Shown here piece by piece: positions 12,831 through 23,131 of a stretch of 64,000 bases of DNA. The stretch is taken from NCBI GenBank assembly GCA_014281115.1, contig JACONQ010000005.1:1736001-1800000 (forward strand), given 5' to 3'. The DNA is from Laburnicola sp. R22_1 (lineage: Eukaryota > Ascomycota > Dothideomycetes > Pleosporales > Didymosphaeriaceae). The notes under the pieces are model-generated. The model was not told where the DNA came from and searched no databases. It worked only from the letters and a program-made list of their open reading frames with translations. Every line of letters starts with the position of its first letter. The first letter of the stretch is position 1. The position numbers and the translations under genes are program-made.

Positions 12831-15124
12831 TTACAGTTTTTCCAGCAAAATCCTCGCGCCAGCGTTGCCTCTCGCCTGTGGCGCACCACCCTTTTTCCCT
12901 TTCTTTTGCGTCTTCGCATCTCCAGTCCTTGCTGGGCCGGCAGCAGCCTCCAGTTGCTTGCGACCCTTCTTCAAAGCCGCGAGGACCTCCTCTTTCCTGT
13001 CGAAGTTTTCAGATTCGACAAGGCCGACAATGACGAAGGAGCCCTCTCCAGTCGCCCACGTCAACAGGTTGCTCTCAATTTGATCCCAGAACAAATTTGC
13101 AAAGCCCAAAGGCGGTTCGACAGGTATCACCTTCTTTGCCTTCGGGTCAAATTTGCCCCCTTGAACCAGCGTCTTGAGCATGTTCTTGCCGTGACTTGTA
13201 AGCTTGTCACCCGCATCAAGTATCCGCCGTGACAGGTCGGCCACTTTGTTCAATGCGTCTTTTCGCATCGCTGGCTCCACCTCCGGCGCCCCAACAAGCA
13301 CTTCACCCATAGCCTGTAATCCGTACACGGAGCCTATAAAGTCTCCAGTTCGTTGGGTAATGGCTGTCAGAAGCTGAGGCTCGATGCTCCTAGCAATCTC
13401 TTGGAGACGTGTATTTGGCTCCTTCTTGGATGTTATTTCACGTACTTTGTACACCTCCGAAAGTCGCTCGCGGTCCTCTTCGGTCAGAAGCCATTTTGAA
13501 TCTGCGGCGAAGGGATAAAGTAGGACGCTGCGCGCGTGGGTATCGTTCGTGAGATTAAGGACCTTTTCAGGGAGCTGCTCGCCTGCGGGCAGTAGTTCGC
13601 CGAAAATGAACTTGGAGGTAAGCTTCGTGTCATCCGTCACAGCCAGCGCAGCCAGCAGAACATGATAGGCATTCGCATCATACGCCATAGTCTCAACAGT
13701 ATCTTTGTATGGCCGCAGGAGAATCTTGCGATCCTTGGCGGCGCCATAGGCGAAAGCAAGCGAAACAAGGCGAGAGCCCGGCTTGGTGAAGGCAAGGTTC
13801 TTGAGCAGGTCGACGTTATCCGCTTCCTCTCCTTCTTTCAATGTCGGATCAGGTTTGAGATGGTCCAGAAAAGCGCTTGCTTCACTCGTGTTGGGCTTGC
13901 AAGTCAGGAAGTATTGTAGCATAGCGTCGTGGAGCATGGTAAACCCGGTTTGTTTCTTCTGGATAAGCTGATTAATCTGTATCTCCAGGTAGTCCATGAT
14001 CGGCTTCCGCTTCTCTGGTGACTTCTCCAGGATGGTATTTAAATCTGCGGTATCAAGGGCTTTGTCGTCGAGGCCTTTGATCGAGAATTCAGGTCCGTAC
14101 CATTCCCGTAGGAGCCGTGCCTTCTGTTCTGGTGTCGCAACTTGTCGATATGTGTCGTCGAGGATCCATGCGGCTTCTGGGTGGTTTATTAAACGGCGGA
14201 CGTTTCCGTAGAACTCTGAAATGATGATGCCTCGAATCTCAGCGTCTCTGCATTCGCATTAGCTCACATGTCATGAAACCGAGCAGCAGGATACATGCCC
14301 TTTTTCCAGGAGTTTCGCAATCAGGAACTTTGCGTATTTGCCCTCAGCTAAGCCCTTGAACTCGCCCTCGAGCTCTCGAGCTACGATTCGCCTGTGTTCC
14401 ATGGAATGCGTGTACTTGAGCGCAGACTGAATGACGCGAACGGAGTCGTGTTTGAAGACAAATTCCTTGATCCGGCCAGTAACAAGCTCGAAAGTCTTGT
14501 CAATGAGTTCTTTCTTTTCTTCCATCGACACATTGGTCTTCTGCCTGAGCTTCTCCCATAGCTCCTTCAACTCTGCAACGATTTCGGCGTTCGGCTTAGC
14601 GGCCTTGCGCTCTTTGGCCAGCGCTTTCTGCTTAGCATGAGCCTCACGGGAAGATGTAGCTGGACATTCGGTAAGTAAGAGAAGCGCCAATGTGTGTGAT
14701 TGCGCCTACCGTTCAGTCCTGCTAACGCAGAAGACTTTTCCTCAGCTGGCCCATTATCCTTGGATTCTTTCTTGCTGTCCTTGTCCTTCTTCTTTTTGCG
14801 ATCCTTCTTATCGTCCTGGGACTTCTCAAGTGCAGCTTCGAGCGCATCGCCAGCGAACCCGTCCTCCTCGTCCACAGATTCACTCGCATCCACCGATTTG
14901 CTCGCTGAAAAGCCGTAAAAGCCGTTGGTATCTTCGCTTGTGTCCGACTCGACTAGATCTTCCGCATCGTCCTCTACTTTCGGCCTCTTGGAGCTCTTCT
15001 TAGGCTTTGTCGCGTCTTTGTCGCTGTGTCGTTTCGCTGCATGCTTGTCGACCTTGACCTTCTTGCTCTTAGTCTTCGTATCCGGCTGCGCTGGAGCTGC
15101 GGATTTTCGCTTGATGCCTGCCAT
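12831..15124 (-). CDS. puf6: PUF6/PUM3-type pumilio RNA-binding protein
   Basis: Three exons (15124-14710, 14659-14299, 14247-12831) give about 730 aa. The N-terminus (MAGIKRKS..) is Lys/Glu/Asp-rich with nuclear-localisation-like clusters. Divergent pumilio repeats follow (FVFKHDSVRVIQSALKY, KYAKFLIAKLLEKG), and then a C-terminal CPL-type region (LLHP-like LYPFAADSKWLLTEEDR). In yeast Puf6 acts in 60S ribosome assembly and in translational control of ASH1 mRNA; PUM3 is the human relative. The second intron (14248-14298) must start with GC rather than GT: the exon ends GAAAAAGG and the intron begins GCATGTATCC. Splicing there restores LLEKGDAEIRG in frame. A start at 15151 would use a non-ATG codon, so 15124 is preferred. 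Confidence 0.93.
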
Positions 15125-16812
15125 TCCGTGGGTTTCTGTCGTCCGGCGCAAGTTGGTTCGAACGCACGACTGAAATTCAACTCTCCAACTTTTTCCCGGG
15201 CCGATTTTCTCCGCTGCTTGCTACCAGGTTTGGACTAGCGCTGAATAGAGCGGGGCAGGTACACTAGTGTAGTGGGTCCTAGCCGTTCACCGCTCTCCCC
15301 TCCTACCATACCTACTTCGACTTCAACTATGATAAACCCTTTCCTTTGCAGAGTATGGAGTCATTTACCTTATTTTGCTCAACGATTGCTTCTCGCCGCC
15401 AGCGGATTGCGTCGTCTTCCTTCCAATGAATCGGTGCTGCTCTATAATAGCAACGTATTGACCTCATGCGCACCTAAATTCCGCTGGTTGCTGAGAGACT
15501 AAACCCCACTGCTACTCTGTGTCAAGCCAGGGACACATCGGCTTACAGGTGCTATTGTATTGAGCTTCGGCACGTTTATCTCCAACTCTGTACTCAATAT
15601 GCATCTTTGACAGACACCAATTGACTTGCAATCTACGAATCAACTAGAATCACGATAGTTGCCAGCAACGCATGGCAAACATCAGAACCAGAGAGCATTA
15701 CTACCAGGGCAAGACCTCGGTTTGTCCCATGTGCGACGCGTGCGGGCTCCTCGTGTTTGATTCGGCAAGTTATGGGATCACACAGCATTATCTCAGAACA
15801 CGTGTCATCGGGTTCTGCCCCCACCCGCACTATATTACCAGAATAACCGTGCGCCACATGTTTATTACTTCACGATCGATCGGCTAATAGCTTGAATAGA
15901 TGCTTAATTCTACCTATGCGGTGATGTCCAATGGTGTCATTTTCAGGCTCATCTAGATTCCCTTCCGGAATTCCGCGCAAACCAAAGAAGTTCCAGCCTG
16001 CAGAACTGTCTCGACTGGCCTGTGTTGAGGTGATAGCGTTGTTCGTCGATCCCTTATTCCTATGTCAACTGTCCTCCTACCTACACACGCATCTCTCGGA
16101 TTCTCTCCTACTTATACGACATCAGCCTATCGATGACCGAATCACCATTGCCACTCCGAGTAGCTCACCTGTGGGGAACCGTTTTTAATTTAGCTGCCTG
16201 GTTCCTCAGCTCCAAGTCACTGTGCAATTGCGCAGCCTGGTCACCAAATGCTCAACAGTCTTGCACCCTGTGACGGCCTCTGATTGCGTGGAATGCCCGT
16301 CTCCTCTCTCTTGCGGTCAATTTAGACGTCCAGTGGGATGCAGAGTAACTGATTCTCCACTATGCATCGTACATTGAGACAAGTCGACTTCATCCCAAAT
16401 TGGGTGTCCGTGCCCTTGTTCCTGACGAGCCCCCCATATTATTACGCAACACCTGGGGAAGTCTGGAGAAAAGTCTAGACGGCCGAACATCTGTCCAATG
16501 AACTTACCTTCCTACTGCCGCCAAATTTTGCTGACTGCAAGTGCTGGTGTTGCACATACCAGCTTTCATATCACGCAATTATCCTCTCGCATGCTATCAA
16601 CTGTCTCCCCATGACCACGTCCCAGAACCCGGCCTTGTAACCTCTAAATCCTGGTTGCTCGCCGGTTGAGGAGAAAACATCAAACTACCATGCTTTTGCA
16701 TGATGCGATGGCGATGTGCGATGCGAATGCCGCCCGGTTGCACCGCGATTAATATGTTATCTTGGCAGCACCGTGTTGTCCCTTTGAATCATAATGAAGG
16801 CTGTTGAAAAGG
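15125..16812. other. Long intergenic region
   Basis: About 1.7 kb with no supported gene. The open frames (for example 15672-15887 and 15931-16188) are short, lack splice-supported extensions and show no family resemblance. It holds the PUF6 promoter and, at its right end, the promoter of the secreted repeat protein. Confidence 0.5.
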
Positions 16813-16820
16813 TATATAAG
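16813..16820 (+). promoter_or_regulatory. TATA box of the secreted repeat-protein gene
   Basis: TATATAAG lies 66 bp before the ATG at 16886, a normal distance for a strongly expressed fungal gene with a short leader. It supports the idea that the downstream signal-peptide exon is really transcribed. Confidence 0.6.
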
Positions 16821-16885
16821 GAGGGTATGAGTGCGTCGTTCAACCATCACTATACGAGTAGAACCTTCGTCAAGGCACTTACACC

Positions 16886-17442
16886 ATGAAGCTCTCCACT
16901 GTGCTCTACCTTGTTGGACTTGTCAGGTGAGTAAACATCGTGTTACTCTTCAAACTCCCTAGTCAGCTAACACTCAATAAAAAGCATTGTTTCTGGTATC
17001 CCTCTTTCCCAGAATGAGGAGGATCCGGCGCCAGTCAAACCGTCCTTGACTAGGACGGCCCGCCCTACTGCGAGCTTTTCGCGACCTCCTCTACCCACGT
17101 TCAGCTTCTCGCGCCCCCCTGCGCCAACCGCAAGCTTCTCGCGCTCTCCGTTCCCAACCGTCAGCTTTTCATGACCACAAATCCCAACCGGTAGCTTCTC
17201 TCGGCCAACCTTTCCAACCGTGAGCTTCTCACGACCACCGATTCCAAGCTCCTTCAGACCCTCGATCCCGCCAGTCCCAACCTCGAGGCCACCGAGACCC
17301 AGTTTCTCCAGACCTAGCTCCAGACCTGCGGGCCCATCTTTCACTCACCCAGTTAGGTACGTAGACGCACACGAATTCGGTTCTTGCTGACGTTACTATT
17401 GTTCCTGGCAGCGGCATTAGTGGAATATCACAGAATCAATAG
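16886..17442 (+). CDS. Secreted decapeptide-repeat protein, interrupted by in-frame TGA
   Basis: Exon 1 (16886-16926) joins exon 2 (16985-17356) through a 58-nt GT-AG intron. The product begins MKLSTVLYLVGLVSIVSG, a clear signal peptide, then PLSQNEEDPAP. From 17064 there are six in-phase ten-residue units of the form P-T-x-S-F-S-R-P-P-x, followed by Pro/Ser/Arg-rich degenerate copies. In unit four the expected Arg codon is TGA (17172-17174), so a 76-aa protein is made unless the stop is read through. The frame stays open afterwards through exon 2 and a possible exon 3 (17412-17442) ending GISGISQNQ. Gly, Pro and Ser dominate and there is no cysteine in the repeats, so this is not a typical Cys-rich effector. 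No Kex2 KR sites separate the units, unlike dikaritin RiPP precursors. No known family is recognised. A CGA-to-TGA change fits one C-to-T mutation. Confidence 0.6.
17064..17243 (+). repeat. Six 30-bp tandem repeats coding P-T-x-S-F-S-R-P-P-x
   Basis: Units start at 17064, 17094, 17124, 17154, 17184 and 17214, exactly 30 bp apart. Third codon positions vary (TCG/TCT/TCA, CGA/CGC/CGG) while the amino acids are kept. This suggests selection on the protein before the TGA arose in unit four. The opposite strand is also open across the array, a consequence of the repeat. Confidence 0.85.
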
Positions 17443-17855
17443 TCCCGTTCTACCTAGATTTGACTTAGTGACTGCCCGCCCGGTGGCGATGGCGTTTACA
17501 GGGCGAGGGATGGCTATGCTGGATTGTGACCTCGAGGTCTTGCGCGACGATCGAATGTACTGTGTGTGTGAGGATAGATGAAGACTTGATCTGTATCTGG
17601 TTGCGGATTTTTATGCTTTGTGTGCAGGCAACCGCGTTACGTTATTGTTGTTAACTTTGGTACCTACCTTATTATTGGTATGAGGGGCTGATTTGCACGT
17701 GCTTTGTCCCTAAATGGTTGCTAAACTAGTCTTATTGCTTTACCTTGTTTTAAAGCGTTTTTCTAGCACCCCTACAGCTTTCTATAACAGCGTTATACCG
17801 TGTACCGAGAGTGCGCGAAGTCTTCTTTCACCTAGATTTGACTAACAGTTGATAG

Positions 17856-18009
17856 GCCCACTTTCTCTGTGCCTACTGGCATCCCTCCAGTCAGGCATAC
17901 CAGAACTGCTAGGCCCACCTTCAGCTGGAGCCTGCGCTCGAGGCCGACATCTACTGATGATGAGGGTGATGATGACGAGGATCAAAGATGGCTACAGGAG
18001 CGCGTCTAA
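17856..18009 (+). other. Candidate alternative 3' exon of the repeat-protein gene
   Basis: Starting after an AG at 17855, and in phase with the end of exon 2 at 17356, the frame encodes RPTFSVPTGIPP, then TRTARPTFSWS, then an acidic tail DDEGDDDEDQRW and a stop at 18007-18009. TRTARPT also occurs just before the first decapeptide unit, so the segment is related to the upstream gene. A branch-site-like CTAAC sits just before the acceptor. It may be an alternative last exon or the remains of a duplicate gene. Confidence 0.4.
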
Positions 18010-19988
18010 GTTGACATCTGATAGCCTTTGATGTGTACGCGACATGGATGGTGCATGTTAATCTCTAGTACTTGGTCGTTTAGTCTCTCCTTGTTCTGGT
18101 CAAGTGCACATAGTCTCGGCCTCAAACTGTCGCTACCGAAATATTACTGTACTCACAACGCACAACGCACATTAAACTGCCGCCTTTGTCTTTCTTTCTA
18201 ACAAGCGTAAAGTCCAAAGCTCTATGCAACATAGATTGTGCACTTAAGTGACGCGTTACACGACATACATGAGACAATGCCCCCCGTATCTATTTATCCG
18301 CCTTTTTATCCGAGCTGCGATCGAGTGATATGACGCGTGTTTCTGAGGCCACGGGGGCGGGAGCTAATAAATTTGAGAATTCGGTGGTGTGTGATGTCGG
18401 CAGCACATTAGGTTTGAATCAGCGTAGTATATGAACACATGAACTAGGACTGTATTTCCCTCTGCTCTGTGGCTGCATGTGAAGGTCCAGAGTTGCATTC
18501 AAAGCAGCTCCGATGGATATTGATGTGTGAAAGATTATGGCAATTCAGTGCTGTATCTAGGACGAACGGACAACTTACCACACACTGTCGTGATGACAGC
18601 GTGGGAGCAATACGTCTTGTGTCTGCAGATTAGCTGCTTAATATTTGCTACGTGGATGTTTATGTCGTTTTTTTTGTAGGTGGCGAATCTCGCATTTCGT
18701 TTCGACAGGTTTTCGGTTATGATAGAGATAGGATATATTAGACTTGGATACTAAGGGAGTGTACGATTAGTCGAATGTGGCGAAGTCTCTGCAGTGGTCT
18801 CCTTCTCTCGTTGGACACAAAGCTGGATGATGTAAATATATCTGCTCTTCTTTTTGAATAAGGCTGCATTCCGCAATTATACAATTTTAAAGGAAAATAA
18901 CTACCCATGGTAGCCATATTATCAACTCTGTGTACTAGCATTATGGAAAATAAGTATACTTTTTGAATAGAGTAACTGACTAAATTTGTATCTGTATTCC
19001 AGTGCACTAACCCTATTAATAATACCAGACATTCGTGAGATCGAGCACAGGGAGAAGTTCAGCTATTGCCTGGTATCACATGTACACAGTGGACCATGAT
19101 CGACATCAACCATGGTTGAAAGAACGTCTCTCCGTCGTCGTCATCGTCGTCATCATCATGTGGTCAACGCCGATCGTCGACATGAAGTGGAAGCCTGGGT
19201 CGCTGTAGGTAGATCGCGTCAGTATCGGATGAAAAGGTTCATTCTTGTGTCTCATGTAATAGTACTTAGTGTGCAGATAGGATGCGCTCTGTCAAAACAA
19301 GTAAAAAGCTCTCACAGCGACAACAGCGACGACAGCGACTACATGCTGGAGCCGTGCACAGCGCAAAGTGACGATCTCATCTTTTCGACCTGGGAATTTC
19401 AATGCCCACATTGGTCTGATCCAATATATACCTAGGTATACTTGCGTCCCAGCAATGTGTCTTTCTTCCAGTTCTTAAATTCCAACCTAGGAACCCTGCG
19501 GTGCAACGACAACCATGTACAGGCTTCATACTCTGCCAAATGCTCCAACATGCCACAAGCTTGAGTAAGGTACACAGCAAGCACCATCCACAAATCCCAA
19601 CCAGGAACATCCCAAACCCCAAACCCACCCACGAACCAGCCTTACCCGTCCCGAAACTCCACAGATTCACATGCGCCGGTTATCAGCGTCTCCACCCCAT
19701 CAATGCAATACCCCACAGAAAGAATATAACCAAAACATTTCCCACTTGGAATGCACAAATCAAATCTGCTGATCTATCGTTCTACACCACCACCACTACC
19801 AATCTTTCTTAATAACACTGCATAACAACGATTTCGTAGACCTACCTACAAGTTTAGCGCAAATGCATGCAACTACGTTTATGCATACCCCCACCCTGTG
19901 CCGGCTCCCTACGCAACCCAACTCAACGCAATCTCAGCACACAATGCCATAACTCACCCAGCCTAAATAAACCTTAACACAAGCCAAA
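18010..19988. other. Long intergenic region left of the transposon
   Basis: Nearly 2 kb without a supportable gene. Short open frames such as 19112-19435 are made of low-complexity CGTCGT/CATCAT runs. No tRNA or other RNA is recognised. Confidence 0.5.
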
Positions 19989-19990
19989 TA

Positions 19991-20035
19991 CGGAGGTGCC
20001 TTTCAAAAGTTTTCGCCCACCTTGGCGAGCAGGGG
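19991..20035 (+). repeat. Left terminal inverted repeat
   Basis: 45 bp ending GCGAGCAGGGG. It pairs with the right repeat with a single C/T difference (TTTTCGCCC versus TTTTTGCCC). Confidence 0.95.
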
Positions 20036-20153
20036 TATGCGCCACATTCCAGATCGGGAAGCATCTCCGAGTTGACGTGGCCACTTCTCAACCTCAGGCC
20101 TTACCCTCTGTAACTACTACTCTCTGTCAATTGATCTATCTAGTACTGTCGCT

Positions 20154-21461
20154 ATGGTTCATCACGATAACTCTACTCGTGCCACGGTAGTCGTTCTTAA
20201 GGCTATAGGCAAGTCAAACAATGAGATCACCGGACTCACTGGAATCGAGAAGCGTACGATCAACTCTATATACGCGCGAGCAATCGAGCGAGGTTTCGAT
20301 CCAGGCCAGCGGCCGCTGAAGCTTGAAGATAAGCATCTTGAAAACGCCTATCGATCTGGCCGGCCATCAAAGCAATCTGAAGTCTCCGAGAAAGTAGTCA
20401 ACACCGTACGCACTGATCGATATGGGCGAGAGAAGTCTTGCGCTGACGTTGCTGGCGCACTTAGCCAAGAAGGATTCAATATCTCAGCTGCCACAGTCTG
20501 GCGAATCTTAAGGAAGGCAGGCTTCAAGAAGACCAAGCCAACGAGGAAGCCTGGGTTGACGAAGCAGATGAAGGAGGATCGATATAAGTGGTGCCAGGCC
20601 CATCAAGACTGGACGCTTGAAGATTGGAAGAATGTTATCTGGTCAGACGAAACGTCTGTTGTTCTCAACCATAGGCGTGGAGGATATCGAGTATGGAGGA
20701 AAGCAGATGAGGCCTTCGTACGGAGCTGTATTCGTGAGAGATGGAAAGGCTACTCTGAATTTATGTTTTGGGGCTGTTTCTCGTACGACAAGAAGGGCCC
20801 CTGTCACTGCTGGACGCCAGAAACAAAGAAAGAGAAGGAGGCTGCTGCTGCTCAAATTGATGAACTGAACAAGGAGCTTGAGCCTATCAAAAAGGCTGAG
20901 TGGGAGCTTGAGAATGGCATGCGTCGCCTAGGTCTCCGTACTAAGCCTGGACGGCTGCCCCAGTGGAGATGGAACCAGAGGACTGGAAAGCTCAGCCGAG
21001 GCAGTGGCTCAGGAATTGACTGGTACCGGTACCAGACAACAATTCTGCTGCCAAAGCTTATTCCTTTTGCAAAGCAGTGTAAGGCTACGCGGCCTAGAAC
21101 AGTTGTACAGGAAGACAAGGCGCCTTCTCACGACCACTACGTTCAAAGCTATATATATAGCATTCATGATGTTAAGAGGATTATCTGGTGTGGTAACTCT
21201 CCTGATTTGAATTCTATTGAGCCTTGCTGGCCATGGATGAAAAGGGCTACTACGAAGAAAGGAGCTCCTAAGAATAGAGCAGAGGCAGTACGGGCATGGG
21301 AGCAGTGCTGGAGAGAGCTGCCTCAGGAGAAAATACAGGCTTGGATTGAGCGGATTCCATACCATATAGAACAGATCCTTGAGCTCAATGGAGGCAACGA
21401 GTATAAGGAGGGTCGGAGGCTCAGGAAGCCAGAGCTAGAGCCAGCCGGAGAACGCTCTTAA
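20154..21461 (+). CDS. Tc1/mariner-type DD34E transposase
   Basis: Intronless, 435 aa, starting MVHHDNSTRAT. Residues about 8-125 form paired helix-turn-helix DNA-binding domains (KSNNEITGLTGIEKRTINS; VSEKVVNTVRTDRYG; ISAATVWRILRKAGF). The catalytic core carries D165 (VIWSDETS), D321 (VVQEDKAPSHDH) and E356 (NSPDLNSIEPCW), with 34 residues between the second Asp and the Glu. About 155 residues separate the first two Asp, more than in animal Tc1, because of a Lys/Glu-rich charged insertion near 235-290. All catalytic residues are present and the frame is unbroken, so the enzyme could be active. It catalyses cut-and-paste transposition of its own element and possibly of related short elements. 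Confidence 0.95.
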   Translation: MVHHDNSTRATVVVLKAIGKSNNEITGLTGIEKRTINSIYARAIERGFDPGQRPLKLEDKHLENAYRSGRPSKQSEVSEKVVNTVRTDRYGREKSCADVAGALSQEGFNISAATVWRILRKAGFKKTKPTRKPGLTKQMKEDRYKWCQAHQDWTLEDWKNVIWSDETSVVLNHRRGGYRVWRKADEAFVRSCIRERWKGYSEFMFWGCFSYDKKGPCHCWTPETKKEKEAAAAQIDELNKELEPIKKAEWELENGMRRLGLRTKPGRLPQWRWNQRTGKLSRGSGSGIDWYRYQTTILLPKLIPFAKQCKATRPRTVVQEDKAPSHDHYVQSYIYSIHDVKRIIWCGNSPDLNSIEPCWPWMKRATTKKGAPKNRAEAVRAWEQCWRELPQEKIQAWIERIPYHIEQILELNGGNEYKEGRRLRKPELEPAGERS

Positions 21462-21479
21462 TTAGGAATAGCACAGAAC

Positions 21480-21524
21480 CCCCTGCTCGCCAAGGTGGGC
21501 AAAAACTTTTGAAAGGCACCTCCG
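21480..21524 (-). repeat. Right terminal inverted repeat
   Basis: 45 bp, the inverse of the left end, abutting a TA target site. The transposase stop lies 18 bp inside it. Confidence 0.95.
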
Positions 21525-21526
21525 TA

Positions 21527-22158
21527 CACAGCAAAACCTTACCGTCGTATGTCCCCGAGCATGATGTAGTAAATACGAGCAGTTCGTGTTGGTAAATTAT
21601 ATCCGAGGTAGGCATAAATGCCTAACGCAAGCCACCACTGAGCAATCTCCCCTATACGTGCACATGCATACCAATCTCTCTACAAAGCGGACATTATGCG
21701 GCGCTTAGACATGTGATGTCGCTCTGTTGCCGCCATTCGACGCGCGACATGAAATGGCAATAGCTGAATGAGAGTCGAGACAACCTCGCGAACGTCCGGA
21801 ATCGGTACACGGTATAATGCTGGGACGAACGTAGGAGGGTTGCGCGAGATTGCAATGATTACCATTTCATTATTGGGTACGTACCCCTTGAGCGGTTATC
21901 TATACAGTGCTATTCATAGTAGCACAAGAAAGGAAAGAAAAATTCGCCGCGAGTGTAAACTACGTGCTGCTAGCGATTGTGAGCCTGAGTGTGATGCAAG
22001 GATTGCCCAACCCAAAAGTTCCAGGCAAAAGAAGATCGCAAAGTCCCCTGTCCCAAACGCCAATAACCCACCCATCACCACCAGTATCCTCGTTGCCTGA
22101 CCCATGATCTATAATTGGAAGCACGTCTTTTCGTGCGCCCCTTGTGAAAATGATTTTT
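21527..22158. other. Intergenic region right of the transposon
   Basis: No supported gene. Ordinary composition. Confidence 0.45.
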
Positions 22159-23131
22159 CTATCGCGCTTCGACGGCCTCGGCGGTGGGCGGCTGCGGAGT
22201 CGATGACTGTGACATGCTCTTTAGCTCGGAGCCCTGGCCGCTCTGCGCCCTCTTCCTGCCTGTGAACATGGAGTGCAGATGGCCTGCGGGCTTCTCCTCC
22301 TTGGGGGCATCAGCATCGTGGTTATCGCCAAAGCGCGCAAAGATGCCGCGTTTCTTCGGTGGCAGAGGCTTCGGCTCGTCGTTCAGCCCCACGTCTTCGA
22401 AGCCCTCTTCGGGCACACCCTCGTTTGCGCTCCCGGGACGGCGCTCTTGCAACGAACTTCTGGGTAGAGCTCGCGAGCGGCGGGCATCGAGCGAGCGCCT
22501 CGTGTCAAGCGACCTGCGCGCATCGAGCGATTGGCGCGCCCGCGGGTCGAGACTTTCTGGAACGGGGGACCGAGCCGAGATGTCCTGTTCTACCGTGAGC
22601 GTCTCGCGGGAGGCGGTTAGGGCTCACGCAAACATACGAATGATCTCCTGTACGAGTCGAAGCTCTCTCGCGAGATGCTGAAGGGCTCGTTTTCACTGAG
22701 GAGACTCCGGTGGTTCGAAGATGTGGTGGAGAGGTTCGATTTTGAGTGCCAGAAGCTGGGCTTCTCGGCGGGAGGCGAAGGCTGTCGCACGGGTCAGACA
22801 AGGCGCGCAAATACATGACTGTCATGTCGCAGGTATGTTCCTAATGGCAGGCCAGCACGCAGGCGGGGGGTGTCTTACGGGCAAATATACTCCGCTATCG
22901 TTGATTTCTAAATGACCGTCAGCATCTCACGCCACAGGATCGTCTCTTAAATACACAGTGCCGCTCGTGCAGAGCTGGCGGCGCGAGGCAGTACTTACCG
23001 CTCAATTTATACTCGGTGGGCTCCTTGATTGAGAGAGGCTTTGTGCCCGAGGGCGCAGCATTCGTATGGTCGGCGCCATCGTCGACCGCTTCTGCGCCCG
23101 GTGTGCGGCGGAACGGATTGCGAATAGGCAT
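22159..23131 (-). CDS. Conserved-looking fungal protein of unknown function
   Basis: Four exons (23131-22999, 22907-22879, 22781-22638, 22584-22159) give about 243 aa. Each junction has GT-AG ends and keeps frame. The protein begins MPIRNPFRRTPGAEA, is Ser/Arg/Pro-rich and mostly disordered, and contains a run of four related short units (ARQSLDA, ARRSLDT, RRSLDA, RRSRAL) near the middle. Before the end come KPLPPKKRGIFARFGDN and a Ser/Gln-rich tail. The FWHSKSNLSTTSSNHRSL segment resembles phosphorylation-rich regulatory proteins. No enzymatic domain or membrane span is visible, and no function is assigned. The 29-nt second exon is unusually small. Confidence 0.7.

Larger units (their letters stand above)
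19991..21524 (+). mobile_element. Complete Tc1/mariner DNA transposon
   Basis: A 1534-bp element is bounded by 45-bp terminal inverted repeats that start CGGAGGTGCCTTTCAAAAGT and differ at one position. It is flanked on each side by TA (19989-19990 and 21525-21526), the target duplication of this superfamily. One uninterrupted transposase frame occupies most of the interior. No RIP-type decay is visible, in contrast with the AT-rich tracts elsewhere in the window. This points to a recent insertion. Confidence 0.95.

Noticed and set aside
16967..17344. 125-codon frame on the minus strand with regular GREKLxVG units
   Set aside because: It is the mirror of the 30-bp coding repeat on the plus strand, which has the TATA box, signal peptide and splice sites.
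16886..17356. Dikaritin-type RiPP precursor identity for the repeat gene
   Set aside because: Repeats and signal peptide fit, but there are no Lys-Arg processing sites between units and no neighbouring UstY-like or tyrosinase gene.
19112..19435. 107-codon plus-strand frame rich in Arg and His
   Set aside because: The start is a CGTCGT/CATCAT low-complexity run; no domain or promoter support.
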